From the NCBI GenBank assembly GCA_030146045.1, contig JASLDG010000039.1, positions 1-53,895 on the forward strand: a stretch of DNA of 53,895 bases, written 5' to 3'. Position numbers and translations under genes: made by a program. The notes beneath the pieces were generated by a model. That model ran no database searches, was not told the DNA's origin, and saw nothing but the letters and a program-made list of their open reading frames with translations. Origin of the DNA: Candidatus Saccharimonadales bacterium (GTDB taxonomy: Bacteria; Patescibacteriota; Saccharimonadia; Saccharimonadales; Saccharimonadaceae). Positions 15,513-25,001 of this stretch are shown one piece after another (the stretch's first letter is position 1; each line of letters starts with the position of its first letter).

Positions 15513-17396
15513 CTAGTAAACCACTACTGCTTGTCGATCCGGGTCGAGTGCAATATTTGCTGCAAGTTCACCCGCACTCCAATAGCGCGCACCATACAAT
15601 GGGTCATTCACCCAAAATCCAAGGGGCGCATTTGGCTCACCCGATACGCCGGTGACCGTGCGAGCATGACCGGTCGACGGCATCGTAATCATTGCACCAG
15701 TCGGCGTCTTCCATTTGGTATATCCGCCAGCCTTGGTCGCCCCAAACATAATTACGCTGCGACCCGCATGAATCTGTTCGGCAATCCAATTGACGCCAAT
15801 TCCTGTTACCGACGATGCATTCACTCCAAAGCTTCGTGCAGCTTTAGCGACTGGTGGTGCATCTGGTCCTGCGCCTGTGCCTGCCGCAATCGAACCGTTC
15901 ACATCCCCAACAAACATCTCCTGCGGATTGTCCCACGTTGGCGGATTTGTGCTTTTATCCATCGCTCGTGGTGCATACCCCATGCGCTGTACGATATCCA
16001 TATCGCCCGCCATAATGCCCTTAGACGCTAAGATCATACGCAGTGATGCTGCGGTGCAACTGGCAGCATATTGCTGACGGTAATACGGAATATTCAACTT
16101 AACCGTACGGATCTCAGTCGTAAATGTCGTACGAAATTCATGAGCACTTGGTAGTCCAAACTCAGTATTGATCACTCCTGGGGCAACCCGTGCTGTTACC
16201 GTTTGCTGAAATCCAAGATCTGCAACTGTCGCGATCAAGGTGCTGCCCTGCCACTGCATACCCGTTACTTTTCCCGATGATATCGAAAATCGCTGCTCGG
16301 CCGACGCATGGTCAACAGCCTGGTCAAAGGTGAACTTTATCGCCTGGCTGGCCTGCGACAAGCCCTTGCCACCTGGCGATACACCAACCACCGCCACCGA
16401 CCCGCGCGTTGTCAGCTCACCCGTGCGGTCAGCCGTCACAATGCCGCCCGCCTTGCTCCGCAAGCCTTTTTTAATGATATACGTATATGTTTTACCTGGC
16501 TCAAGGCTTGCCGGCGTAAACACATAGGTCGTATCATTTTGCCACGTCCCTTCGCCTGGCGCGTCAAATGCAATAAACTGCTTACTGTCTGGATCAATCG
16601 GCTGCGAAAAGACCAATGTCATCGGGTCATTCTTGCTCGTCAGTAGTGCTTTTGCAACTAAAGGCGCAGCCGGCTCATCGGCGATTTTAATATCTTTTTT
16701 GAGAAGTGACACATTGTTTTTGGTGTCGTATAGCTCAACCGCCACGGCAGCGCCCTGTGGCAGCAGCTCTTTTGGCCTCCAGCTGAACGTTTGATCTTTT
16801 TGTACCGATTTAATCATCGCAATCTCTGGCGTTGTGCGCAGCTCGAGCGAACGCAGCCCGCGATTTGGCGCCGCCAGCTTGACCGAGAACGCATAGTCAG
16901 CCGCTACCACCGCATTCGCCTGCAGTGTCGCAGCTCCGGTCTTGGCAACGCTTGGTGCTGTCTCGGTGGTAAACCGAACCGGTGCAATATGCGCAGAGCC
17001 AACCACCATACGCTTCGCATCAGGAGCCTTCACCGTATACGTCGTCCCGGCTTTAAAATATGTCTTAGGCGTCAACACCAGCCGATCTTTGCCAAACAAC
17101 CCACCGCTTTGATACACCCATGCCCCCTCTACCGAAGGCGAAATGGTAATACGAGACGATTCCACCGCCGAGACTGCCTGGGTAAGCTCAATCACGAACG
17201 GCTGGTCGACTTTGTGACTTTGCGCCCCATAGTGTGCAGCGATCGCAAGTTGTGTTTTACAGACAAAGAATACCGTAAAAAGACTCACCATCAATACCAA
17301 ACAACCGCCAACCACCATACGTGCAGGTAGTCGACGGATTTTTGTAGCCAGAGTGCGAATGCCTCTTTGCGGCCGCTGTTGGGTAGATTTAGTCAT
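15513..17396 (-). CDS. membrane-anchored C39-like peptidase with Ig-like domains
   Basis: A 627-residue protein. A basic N-terminus, one TM helix (about 27-48), then repeated beta-sandwich (Big_5-like) modules ending in phrases such as L-T-P-K-T-Y-F-K-A-G-T-T-Y-T-V and F-T-P-A-S-L-E-P-G-K-T-Y-T-Y. The C-terminal ~185 residues form a papain-like C39_2 peptidase: C447 in Q-Q-Y-A-A-S-C-T-A-A-S, H577 in S-T-G-H-A-R-T-V, and N597-D598 in W-V-N-D-P. The active site is extracellular. It is the last gene of the surface-protein cluster and may process or anchor those proteins (inference). TATACT lies upstream at about 17428-17433. Confidence 0.8.
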   Translation of the reverse strand: MTKSTQQRPQRGIRTLATKIRRLPARMVVGGCLVLMVSLFTVFFVCKTQLAIAAHYGAQSHKVDQPFVIELTQAVSAVESSRITISPSVEGAWVYQSGGLFGKDRLVLTPKTYFKAGTTYTVKAPDAKRMVVGSAHIAPVRFTTETAPSVAKTGAATLQANAVVAADYAFSVKLAAPNRGLRSLELRTTPEIAMIKSVQKDQTFSWRPKELLPQGAAVAVELYDTKNNVSLLKKDIKIADEPAAPLVAKALLTSKNDPMTLVFSQPIDPDSKQFIAFDAPGEGTWQNDTTYVFTPASLEPGKTYTYIIKKGLRSKAGGIVTADRTGELTTRGSVAVVGVSPGGKGLSQASQAIKFTFDQAVDHASAEQRFSISSGKVTGMQWQGSTLIATVADLGFQQTVTARVAPGVINTEFGLPSAHEFRTTFTTEIRTVKLNIPYYRQQYAASCTAASLRMILASKGIMAGDMDIVQRMGYAPRAMDKSTNPPTWDNPQEMFVGDVNGSIAAGTGAGPDAPPVAKAARSFGVNASSVTGIGVNWIAEQIHAGRSVIMFGATKAGGYTKWKTPTGAMITMPSTGHARTVTGVSGEPNAPLGFWVNDPLYGARYWSAGELAANIALDPDRQAVVVY

Positions 17397-17446
17397 GTGT
17401 TTTTATGTTTTTGGTTGTGTGTTTTCAGTATAGCATAAGCGGCAGG

Positions 17447-18451
17447 CTAGCGACTACCAAGACCGCGGCTTTTACGCAATACACGCTTCTTGTAGCTACG
17501 CAGGAACAAGATAAAGCCAACAATCAGTGCAATCAAGACAAGCAGACCGATAATCGCTGCAATAATCAACATCTGCGGTACCACCCAGAATGTTCGCTCA
17601 ACTTCGATAGTTTGATTTTTCTTGCCATAGGTAAAGGTTGCCAGCACCGTATATTTACCAAAGGTACCCACCTTATCAACCGGAATATTCCAGCGACGCG
17701 CACCATCTGGCAAAATCATGTCACGAGGATTATTACTATTAAAATCAGTTGAATACACGACCTTGTCACCATTTTTGACAGAAATCTTACCGAATGGCCC
17801 TGCCTGCAAGTTACCCGAGTTCTGGAATCGTGCGGTAATTTGTAGATTATCTGGCGTCTGGAAGAATGTTCCCGAAATACCCTTTTGTTGTACGTTAAAA
17901 TCAGTCAACGTCAGCTGCTCAACCGTATCACCAGGCACAGTGAGGAGAATCAATGACGCAACACTCGCACTCATATTCACTTGACCACCCTCGCCTGGCT
18001 GTGCTGGCGCAAATCGAACTGCCCCAAAATACCCACCTGCTTGTGCAGACTTTGGTACATTGATAGCAACTTCGACAACTTTTGATTTGCCCGCAGGAAT
18101 CGTCACATCACCAATCGGCGTCATGAATTTTTTAAGACTATGCTTAGGCGCAAACTTCTTGTCATCTAAGATAAGTGCTGGCGTGCCACTTTCATCACCC
18201 GAGATAAAGTCATTTTCGATGGCTTTGACCATGATATCTTCTTTGGTAATATTTGAAATCGTCGTTTTAACTACTGTACTTTCACCCGGCTTGACTTCAA
18301 TATCACTCCGAACTGGTGAAACTTTGAGAATATTTGAATTTGTATTTACTGACGCTGCTGAGACCGATTGGCCACTGACACTTGCCACCAATACAACGGC
18401 GGCTACTACTGCTATACGAACACTCGCGAGAGCGTACTGTTTTATACTCAT
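17447..18451 (-). CDS. DUF916/WxL-interacting-like surface protein
   Basis: A 334-residue protein: signal peptide (about 1-32), a first immunoglobulin-like domain starting L-K-V-S-P-V-R-S-D-I-E-V-K-P-G-E-S, then the A-G-G-Y-F-G-A-V-R-F element, a second beta domain (F-Q-N-S-G-N-L-Q-A-G-P-F), a C-terminal TM helix (about 290-315) and a basic tail K-K-R-V-L-R-K-S-R. This is the layout of DUF916 (WxLIP) proteins, which hold WxL proteins at the cell wall in Firmicutes. GGGAAAAGG precedes the ATG. A second paralogue lies at 20827. Confidence 0.78.
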   Translation of the reverse strand: MSIKQYALASVRIAVVAAVVLVASVSGQSVSAASVNTNSNILKVSPVRSDIEVKPGESTVVKTTISNITKEDIMVKAIENDFISGDESGTPALILDDKKFAPKHSLKKFMTPIGDVTIPAGKSKVVEVAINVPKSAQAGGYFGAVRFAPAQPGEGGQVNMSASVASLILLTVPGDTVEQLTLTDFNVQQKGISGTFFQTPDNLQITARFQNSGNLQAGPFGKISVKNGDKVVYSTDFNSNNPRDMILPDGARRWNIPVDKVGTFGKYTVLATFTYGKKNQTIEVERTFWVVPQMLIIAAIIGLLVLIALIVGFILFLRSYKKRVLRKSRGLGSR

Positions 18452-18522
18452 ACCTTTTCCCTATTATCTGATTATCACCATCATACCAGAGACGCTTACG
18501 TTTGAGAATACACGTGGCTATA

Positions 18523-18551
18523 AAATAGCACCCCGTTTGGAGGTGCTATTT
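18523..18551. terminator. hairpin terminator after a WxL-like gene
   Basis: AAATAGCACC (18523-18532) pairs with GGTGCTATTT (18542-18551), loop of 9. On the minus strand it follows the gene ending at 18571 and runs into TTTTA. Confidence 0.75.
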
Positions 18552-18570
18552 ATCTATGATGCGAGCAAGT

Positions 18571-19725
18571 CTAGAACTTACCAGTCGCAATCAAGCTGAG
18601 CGCCGCTGAATAGTTACCAGCTGGTGTATTGTTCGCCGCACTTGCACCGAATGTCAGTTGCATATTGCGGTTGTTAGCTGGTTTACTATTTGTCGTCAAA
18701 ATTGGCTCTCCGTAAGCGCTCAAGACGCCTGCATTATCCAGTCGGTATGAGCCGCTTGCATATGTACCCGTTGGGCCAAAATCACCATCCGTCGCATCTG
18801 TTATGGCCGTACCGGTCATAATGCCAAATTTGGCTTGACCAGCAGTAATACTACCTGTCGTACCTACACCGACAATATCACACAAATTAGATGCAGCACC
18901 TGCACGGTGGAGACCGCCGCACTGCTGGTTACTCTTAACATTCACAACAGCACCGCCAACAGCATTAGTTGAAAGCTGTGTATTCACAATACCAGTATAA
19001 ATATCTTGAGAATCAAGTGCGAATACACCTGTTTCGACTTCACGTCCAAGCTTCAAGGTTGGAGCCTCGTACGGCGTACCAGTAAAGTCACAGTTATTGC
19101 CAATCGCAGCCTTTGACATACAGAATTGGAGACTTTCCATAACAGCTGCAGAGACGCCGATCGAGTCATTGAAAGAAAGTGCTACACCACCTTCATCTTG
19201 CTTATTTGTACCAACACTCGTGGCAGTATCGTAACCTGCCGGAGCTGCCGCATTCATTGCGGCCGCCGTAGCGTATGTCGTAATACGCGCATACATCGTG
19301 CCTGCTGTCTGCGGATTATGGATACCTGTCAAAGGAACTGAGACCGCACCTTCGGCAGCTACTGCAGATCCAAGTGTCACCTTGACCGTATTTGCATCAA
19401 CTGATGTTACGCTATTTGGTCCAGCCGTTGCTACACTTGCTGTAGTGAATCCGGTAAGGTTCGTTGTTGAACATGGTTCACCAATTAGCGGCGTATTGTC
19501 GCAAAAATCAACAACAAATGCTTCTGTAGATGACGTGCCTGTATCAGTTTTGAAACTAATATTGTAGGTAACGTTGTCTGCATTTTTTGTCGCGCTACTC
19601 AACTCAATCGAACGCTCTGTTACAGTTGCCGCAGATGCCAATCCTGGCAACGCAGTCGATAGCACCAATGCTGCGACTGCAAATACCGACCCTGCGCGTC
19701 GGTTCAATGTCCTAAGAGAAATCAT
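18571..19725 (-). CDS. secreted WxL-like surface protein 1
   Basis: A 384-residue protein with a signal peptide (about 1-33), then an N-terminal domain starting V-T-E-R-S-I-E-L-S-S shared with the two long paralogues, including a Cys pair in V-D-F-C-D-N-T and G-E-P-C. More cysteines occur mid-protein. It ends in TPAGNYSAALSLIATGKF, the C-terminal motif of this paralogous set and similar in kind to WxL-domain ends. It has no TM anchor, so probably held non-covalently. GAGGAGATGAGGG precedes the start, with a good promoter farther up. Confidence 0.75.
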   Translation of the reverse strand: MISLRTLNRRAGSVFAVAALVLSTALPGLASAATVTERSIELSSATKNADNVTYNISFKTDTGTSSTEAFVVDFCDNTPLIGEPCSTTNLTGFTTASVATAGPNSVTSVDANTVKVTLGSAVAAEGAVSVPLTGIHNPQTAGTMYARITTYATAAAMNAAAPAGYDTATSVGTNKQDEGGVALSFNDSIGVSAAVMESLQFCMSKAAIGNNCDFTGTPYEAPTLKLGREVETGVFALDSQDIYTGIVNTQLSTNAVGGAVVNVKSNQQCGGLHRAGAASNLCDIVGVGTTGSITAGQAKFGIMTGTAITDATDGDFGPTGTYASGSYRLDNAGVLSAYGEPILTTNSKPANNRNMQLTFGASAANNTPAGNYSAALSLIATGKF

Positions 19726-19781
19726 TCCCTCATCTCCTCACATTTTAAAGTTTTTTGTTTTACTTTAGTAGTAACGATATC

Positions 19782-19812
19782 AGTGTATCACGCTTATGCC
19801 AGGTAGTGTCAA
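19782..19812 (-). promoter_or_regulatory. promoter of the WxL-like gene 1
   Basis: On the minus strand TTGACA (19807-19812) is followed by TACACT (19782-19787; spacer 19) or GATACA two bases earlier (spacer 17). It gives a leader of about 50 nt. Confidence 0.6.
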
Positions 19813-19850
19813 GTACTTTTCAGGTAAAGTTTTCCACACCACCTTCACAC

Positions 19851-20777
19851 TTACTTTTCTGTATATTTATCGCGCTCTTTAATCATGCGGTTACGCAGTG
19901 ATACCAGCTGACTGCGACGCCCCAACCAATAGGTTGGCAGCAGTAGAATCATCAAAATAATAATCGGTATCCATAATATTTTTGGCGCAGGCGTGGCAGC
20001 CGCCTTTTTCTGATCGCCTGCCGCAGGCGCAGCATCCACCTTGCCACTTGCTACCGCAATCAGCTGCAAAAATGCCGTCGCACCATTCACATCTGTGACG
20101 GTAATATTCACCTGGTAAATACCCGCTTTTTTGTAGACATGTGAAATATCAATGACGCCTGCAAGCGCTTTACTCATAAGCTCTAGTTTACTGCCATCGC
20201 CCCAATCAATGCTAAAAGCGTATGGCCCAGTGCCGCCTGACAGCTGCAACGGCCATGTAAGCGTACCGCCTGCCGGTGCTGATCGCCGACCATACGAGCT
20301 CGTCAGCGTAATAGCTGCACCAAAGGCCGTAAATCGTGTATCAGTATATGTTACCGTCACAATATTTGATGTTGGTCCGGCCTGTTCAAGGTCATCATAT
20401 ACAATTGCGCTCAGTTCGTTTGTGCCCGGGAAAAGCCCAACCTGCAGGCTAAAGCTGCCGTTAGTACACATCACCGACCCCACCATCACACCATTGTTAT
20501 AAATCTGCACCAGCAGACCAGTCGGACAAATACCATTCACCGTGATAGGTGAATTACTAAATGACGATCCATTGCCGGGCGTCGTAATCGTTGCACCTTG
20601 CGTAGGTGGCGGTTGCGGCTTGGTTGCTTCTATACCGTACGAACCAGGCTTTGGCGGCGGCGTTGGGAGCGCGTTAATCGCCTGCGCGTTATCCACCGGC
20701 AATGCAAAAAGCGCCAGCAGACAGCCACTGAGTATACTCAAGGCTGCCCACTGTACGCTTTTATCACCCCACTTCAT
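19851..20777 (-). CDS. PKD-domain surface protein with C-terminal anchor
   Basis: A 308-residue protein. Signal peptide (about 1-33), Pro-rich stretch (T-P-P-P-K-P-G), a bacterial Ig-like domain with two cysteines (N-G-I-C-P-T-G and S-V-M-C-T-N-G), then a PKD domain with F-S-I-D-W-G-D-G-S and H-V-Y-K-K-A-G-I-Y-Q-V-N-I-T-V-T-D (about 185-245). A C-terminal TM helix (about 270-288) and a basic cytoplasmic tail follow. Adhesive or structural role on the surface, presumably with the DUF916- and WxL-like proteins around it. TACAAT (20788-20793) lies ten bases before the start. Confidence 0.78.
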   Translation of the reverse strand: MKWGDKSVQWAALSILSGCLLALFALPVDNAQAINALPTPPPKPGSYGIEATKPQPPPTQGATITTPGNGSSFSNSPITVNGICPTGLLVQIYNNGVMVGSVMCTNGSFSLQVGLFPGTNELSAIVYDDLEQAGPTSNIVTVTYTDTRFTAFGAAITLTSSYGRRSAPAGGTLTWPLQLSGGTGPYAFSIDWGDGSKLELMSKALAGVIDISHVYKKAGIYQVNITVTDVNGATAFLQLIAVASGKVDAAPAAGDQKKAAATPAPKILWIPIIILMILLLPTYWLGRRSQLVSLRNRMIKERDKYTEK

Positions 20778-20826
20778 ACTTATGCTTATTGTATCGCGCC
20801 TTGGCTACGAACAAAAGGAATCTTGA

Positions 20827-21885
20827 TTACTTTTTGCTTGATTTCTTAGTTTTGCCTGTTTTGCGGCGGATAGATCGGACAATACGCCAGATGACATAGG
20901 CAAGCACCAGGAGTAGCGCAACACAGAGCGCAATAAACCACCACGGCAGGTACCAGAATGAACCAACGCCATTGAGTTCTTTTGTAAGATTGCCATTTTG
21001 ACCATAGAAGGCAGATAGCTTCGCGCTGTAGTAGCCAGGCCAGAGACCCGGCATCTCGCAAGTCTGACTTCGTGAGCGCTCACCATTTAGATTAACCTCT
21101 TGATCTTTGAGTTTAATGCAGCTCGTGAATGTACGAGACTGACCGATCAGCGCAAGCGAACCGTTTGGATTAAGATTATCAATTGTGTATTCTTGGCCAA
21201 ACATACTCTTGAGCGTGATTGTACCGGCCGGTGCCTCAACCACATTACCATTGTTCTTAACTGTATAGGCCATCATCTGCGGCATGTCTGTCGTGATGCC
21301 TAGATACCCGGCTTTTTTGTCTGCAACCGCTTTCTGATAAGCACCAAACTTCTCAAGCTTAAGGTCCTCATTCACCTTACCAGGGATGGAAGTAAATACA
21401 AGCGTCACCCCTGAAGCGCTGAGTCCAACATTACCGCCATCAGGAGCACCAGTCGAATAGACGATTGCACTATAGTAGCTCCCCGCGCCATGACCAGCTG
21501 GGATCTTAACTTTCATGTCAAGCGTCTGACTACTGCTTGGTTTAATAGAAACGGTCTTTGGTATCGTCAAAAATGGCTTAAGAGACCATGTTGTCTGCGG
21601 AGCATTCGGGTCAAGCATAAGCTTTGGTGTTCCACCATCGTCCGTATACGTGAAATCAATCACTCTAAGAGTTAGCTCAAGCGTTGAATTTGAATCCAGA
21701 TTGCGAATTGTCAACTTATCGTCAACAGACTTGCCCGGTTCAATTACATAATTCTTTTTTGGTGCAATACTTAGTGCCGCAGACCCGGTAGTCGTTGCCG
21801 CGCCTGCCGGCGGCACAGGCAGTATAGATGCACATGCAACTACAATAGCGCACGCTGCAATGACAATGCTTTTAAGGCGATTCAT
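20827..21885 (-). CDS. DUF916/WxL-interacting-like surface protein, paralogue 2
   Basis: A 352-residue protein with signal peptide (about 1-29), first beta domain beginning S-I-A-P-K-K-N-Y-V-I-E-P-G-K-S, the G-A-G-S-Y-Y-S-A-I-V-Y segment, a second domain with Y-T-V-K-N-N-G-N-V-V-E-A-P-A-G, C-terminal TM helix (about 312-334) and a strongly basic tail (R-R-K-T-G-K-T-K-K). Same architecture as the protein at 17447, with two extra cysteines in the second domain. It lies 52 bp downstream of a WxL-like gene with a GAGGAA site, so the two are probably translated from one mRNA, as in WxL loci. Confidence 0.78.
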   Translation of the reverse strand: MNRLKSIVIAACAIVVACASILPVPPAGAATTTGSAALSIAPKKNYVIEPGKSVDDKLTIRNLDSNSTLELTLRVIDFTYTDDGGTPKLMLDPNAPQTTWSLKPFLTIPKTVSIKPSSSQTLDMKVKIPAGHGAGSYYSAIVYSTGAPDGGNVGLSASGVTLVFTSIPGKVNEDLKLEKFGAYQKAVADKKAGYLGITTDMPQMMAYTVKNNGNVVEAPAGTITLKSMFGQEYTIDNLNPNGSLALIGQSRTFTSCIKLKDQEVNLNGERSRSQTCEMPGLWPGYYSAKLSAFYGQNGNLTKELNGVGSFWYLPWWFIALCVALLLVLAYVIWRIVRSIRRKTGKTKKSSKK

Positions 21886-21937
21886 TTCTCTTTTTCCTCA
21901 CATGTTACTTTGTTTAAGTATTAGCAGTATTGTACCA

Positions 21938-23011
21938 CTAAAAACGACCACTGGCTATGTACGTGATTGTTGTAGTATACACACCGGCGCGCAGATTTTT
22001 ACTTGAATTTGCAATATAGCTGACAGTAAATTTTCTCATCAAGCTTACATTGGGAGAATAGGCAACCACATCACCTGAGTTATACTTGTACTGATTAGCA
22101 ATCCCATAATCGGGTGAAGGGATCGCATTAGCCCATGGGCCCTCCGGATCGATACCGACATTCGGTTTATTATTTGCTACTAGGTTAATCCCGAATTGAT
22201 TACTCCCCTGTATACTTTCGGTCGGCGCCTCTAGTGGATCAATCACACTCGTGCCCGCGGCCATCGTACCACCATTAGCAGTAATAGCAAATCCCGCAGT
22301 TGCATTTGTACCTACCGCCATTTGCGACTGCGCGGTCAGCGTCGATCGATCGCTTAATTGCCCCATATCACTATAGTAGTTATCACTCGTATGCGAGCAG
22401 TCCTCCTCTACTTGTTCGGCTACGCAAAATATCAGCATCGGCGGTACCTGCGTCTCAATCACGATACCATTTGTCACCTGTCCTCGCACCGACCCAAAAT
22501 CTATTTGCGGTCCAGTTGCATCCGTAGAATTATGCGTGCGGAGTCGAATTGAAAAAGCTTGGGTTGTGTCAGTTGGGTTCACTACACCTGTCAGCGTATA
22601 TGATGAGCTTGGGGTCATAATCATACCCGGTATACGCGTCAGTACAATATGGTTCGTGGTCTGTGCGCCAATAGTATAGCCCGTCTCGCCCGTCTGATTC
22701 GATAGCATAGCATGCGATACATCAAGCCCCGGCGGCACCTCGCACGGCATGTATGGGATAGGGTCTACACAAAACAGCATATCGACCGAGCCAACCGGCT
22801 GCGGAGTCGTATAGCGAAATGATACGGTGTATGACGTCGTCGCACCCGGTACGCTACTTTGCATAAACAACCCACGCTCCTGCAAGCGCGTCGCCGCTCC
22901 GACCGGCTCGACAAACAGAAGCAGCGCCAAAAATAGCGCGATCATCTCGCCCGGCATCATAAACCGCCACCGAGTAATCCGAGCATGCCACCGAACCAAC
23001 TTATGCTTCAT
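21938..23011 (-). CDS. secreted WxL-like surface protein 2
   Basis: A 357-residue protein with an N-terminal signal segment (I-A-L-F-L-A-L-L-L-F-V-E-P-V-G-A). The N-terminal domain (L-Q-E-R-G-L-F-M-Q-S-S, then a Cys pair at L-F-C-V-D and M-P-C-E) matches paralogues 1 and 3. The C-terminal domain holds Q-F-G-I-N-L-V-A-N, a D-P element, Y-G-I-A-N-Q-Y-K-Y-N-S-G-D-V-V-A and the final LRAGVYTTTITYIASGRF, shared with the protein at 25002. TACAAT (23019-23024) seven bases before ATG suggests a leaderless mRNA, continuing into the DUF916-like gene. Confidence 0.75.
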   Translation of the reverse strand: MKHKLVRWHARITRWRFMMPGEMIALFLALLLFVEPVGAATRLQERGLFMQSSVPGATTSYTVSFRYTTPQPVGSVDMLFCVDPIPYMPCEVPPGLDVSHAMLSNQTGETGYTIGAQTTNHIVLTRIPGMIMTPSSSYTLTGVVNPTDTTQAFSIRLRTHNSTDATGPQIDFGSVRGQVTNGIVIETQVPPMLIFCVAEQVEEDCSHTSDNYYSDMGQLSDRSTLTAQSQMAVGTNATAGFAITANGGTMAAGTSVIDPLEAPTESIQGSNQFGINLVANNKPNVGIDPEGPWANAIPSPDYGIANQYKYNSGDVVAYSPNVSLMRKFTVSYIANSSKNLRAGVYTTTITYIASGRF

Positions 23012-23067
23012 ACCTGTTATTGTACTAAACTATTGATGTATTGCGTAGTAGCTTACAGTAAATACAA

Positions 23068-23093
23068 AACCGACCCCTTTGCAGGAGTCGGTT
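23068..23093. terminator. hairpin terminator
   Basis: AACCGACCCC (23068-23077) pairs with GGAGTCGGTT (23084-23093) with one mismatch, following the minus-strand gene that ends at 23127. Confidence 0.7.
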
Positions 23094-23126
23094 TGTTATT
23101 GCAGAAATCTCTATACTATTTAAACT

Positions 23127-24860
23127 CTAGTATTGTGGAGCTGCAATGTAGTTGATCTTAGTTGTGTAAATACCAGCTGGAGTTGTCGCAGCGATGTTAG
23201 CCATGTAGCGCATCTTGCCAGTAACACAGTCTACAACTTGGTTATTCTCAGTTGCAATTGGAGTAGGAACAGTGTTTGAGTTCTTGTCAAATGCGAACTG
23301 AGCTTGAGTACCGATTGAATTATACTCTGGATTAATATAACCTGCACCACCACCATAATTTGCCAAAGGAGCTAGTGGGTAAAGCTGTGGGAAATGATAG
23401 CTTGCGTTAGAGCCAACATCTGTTGTTGTGCTAGTATGAACACCTGTCGGAACACCCGTCGGGGTTGCAAGCTCTTCGTCAGTCTTCAGAGCGACAAGAC
23501 CACTTGCAAGGTTATCAGCACCATCTTCAAACGGATTAGCCGTATGGTTCTCGCTACTATAGTTAACTTTGTAGCCAACATTATTAACTGTATCGACATC
23601 AGAACCATCACCATTCGCAAGAGCAAGTCCAAACTGCTCAGATCCCTTAACCGATGTTGTAGCTTGGCCATCGCCAGGAGTTGCTACACCAATAGGATCA
23701 ATCTGGTCGTTAACTGTATTGCTTAGTGTTACACCTGAATAGTAAACCGTCGCACCAGCACTAGAGTTCGAACTTAATCGCCAATATGAATGGGTACTAT
23801 ATGTCGTGTTTGGATCAAGAGAATTCTCGCCAACCTGATTACCCATTTTGAGGATATTCGGATTACTCGAGGTCATACCCTTGAGGATAGGATCGCAAGG
23901 CGTGTGTGTGCTCTGATTTGCAGGAGCAGTCGCTGCTGCAAGCTGCGTAGCGTCGAGTGTATTCGGATCGACAGTACCAACAGAGAACTGCATCGTTTCC
24001 AAAACCTTTGTCTGAATCTCAATTGACTGATTCATAACATTGGCAACAGTTACGCCACCGTCAAGCAGAGTTGTTGCACCAGCATCGCTATAGGTATTAA
24101 TTTTCACAAAGAACTCACGAGAGCCAGGGTTTGTTATGTAGTTATTATCTGTACCGAAGAAAATAACCTTTACATAATCACCAGCTGCAAGTGTCTGACC
24201 AGTTGTATTAGCAAGAGTAATATAGTTATTCTTGTTAGTATCGATTGGTGCATCCTGTTCTTTTGACGCTGTCATCGTCCAGTCTGCGCTGTATGACCAT
24301 GTCGTAGCAGCGGGAGCCTTATGCAAAACGATGAAATGACCTTGAGAGCCATTGCGATTTGGTATGTTCTCAGCACTACTTGGCTGACCCTTTGCATCAT
24401 CAAATAATGCGGTAAAGTTAGCATTACTTATTTCGGCCGGAGTTTGACCCGTTACGATCTCAAGATCACTTGTCTTAGCTGCGATCGTTGTTGCACTGTT
24501 TGCAACCTGACCAGCATTATCTCCTGGCCCCTGACACTGTCCTGCTGACTTTGTACAGTATTGAAATGTCATTGCACCAACCGATGCGCCTGAGCTCACA
24601 CGGAAAGAGAATGTATTTCCTGTTTTTTGACCGTTTGCACCGCTATTCGGTGGTGCATATGTACCGTTACCTGAGCCATCCGTAAATGACCAGCCCGGTG
24701 ATCCGCTTGAAAGCGTCAAGCTACGCTCTGTCAACGGGTTGAGGGCATCTGCAAATGCCGCACCTGCCGGGAAGACTGCTGGTACGATAGCTGCAACAGC
24801 CATACCAAAAGCCGCACCCGCAAGTGTACCGCGTCGAGCGATTTCCTTGAGTGTATACAT
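23127..24860 (-). CDS. secreted WxL-like surface protein 3 (largest)
   Basis: A 577-residue protein. ATG 24860 has AAAAGGAGA ten bases upstream; a longer frame is not supported. Signal peptide about 1-38. The N-terminal domain reads L-T-E-R-S-L-T-L-S-S-G-S-P-G-W-S and has cysteines at Q-Y-C-T-K and G-Q-C-Q-G. The central half is Asn/Thr-rich, without recognisable domains. The C-terminal domain contains S-E-Q-F-G-L-A-L-A-N and ends TPAGIYTTKINYIAAPQY. It is a single-gene unit with its own terminator and is likely a major surface protein. Confidence 0.75.
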   Translation of the reverse strand: MYTLKEIARRGTLAGAAFGMAVAAIVPAVFPAGAAFADALNPLTERSLTLSSGSPGWSFTDGSGNGTYAPPNSGANGQKTGNTFSFRVSSGASVGAMTFQYCTKSAGQCQGPGDNAGQVANSATTIAAKTSDLEIVTGQTPAEISNANFTALFDDAKGQPSSAENIPNRNGSQGHFIVLHKAPAATTWSYSADWTMTASKEQDAPIDTNKNNYITLANTTGQTLAAGDYVKVIFFGTDNNYITNPGSREFFVKINTYSDAGATTLLDGGVTVANVMNQSIEIQTKVLETMQFSVGTVDPNTLDATQLAAATAPANQSTHTPCDPILKGMTSSNPNILKMGNQVGENSLDPNTTYSTHSYWRLSSNSSAGATVYYSGVTLSNTVNDQIDPIGVATPGDGQATTSVKGSEQFGLALANGDGSDVDTVNNVGYKVNYSSENHTANPFEDGADNLASGLVALKTDEELATPTGVPTGVHTSTTTDVGSNASYHFPQLYPLAPLANYGGGAGYINPEYNSIGTQAQFAFDKNSNTVPTPIATENNQVVDCVTGKMRYMANIAATTPAGIYTTKINYIAAPQY

Positions 24861-25001
24861 GTTTTGTATATCTCCTTTTGATTTTATATTGGTGGACAAC
24901 CCATAGGAGGGGTTTCATCGCGAATTTTACCACTAGCGTGATAGCTTACGCAATAGTTTATCCACAGGAATTTGCAAAATAATGATGAAACGCTGAAATA
25001 T

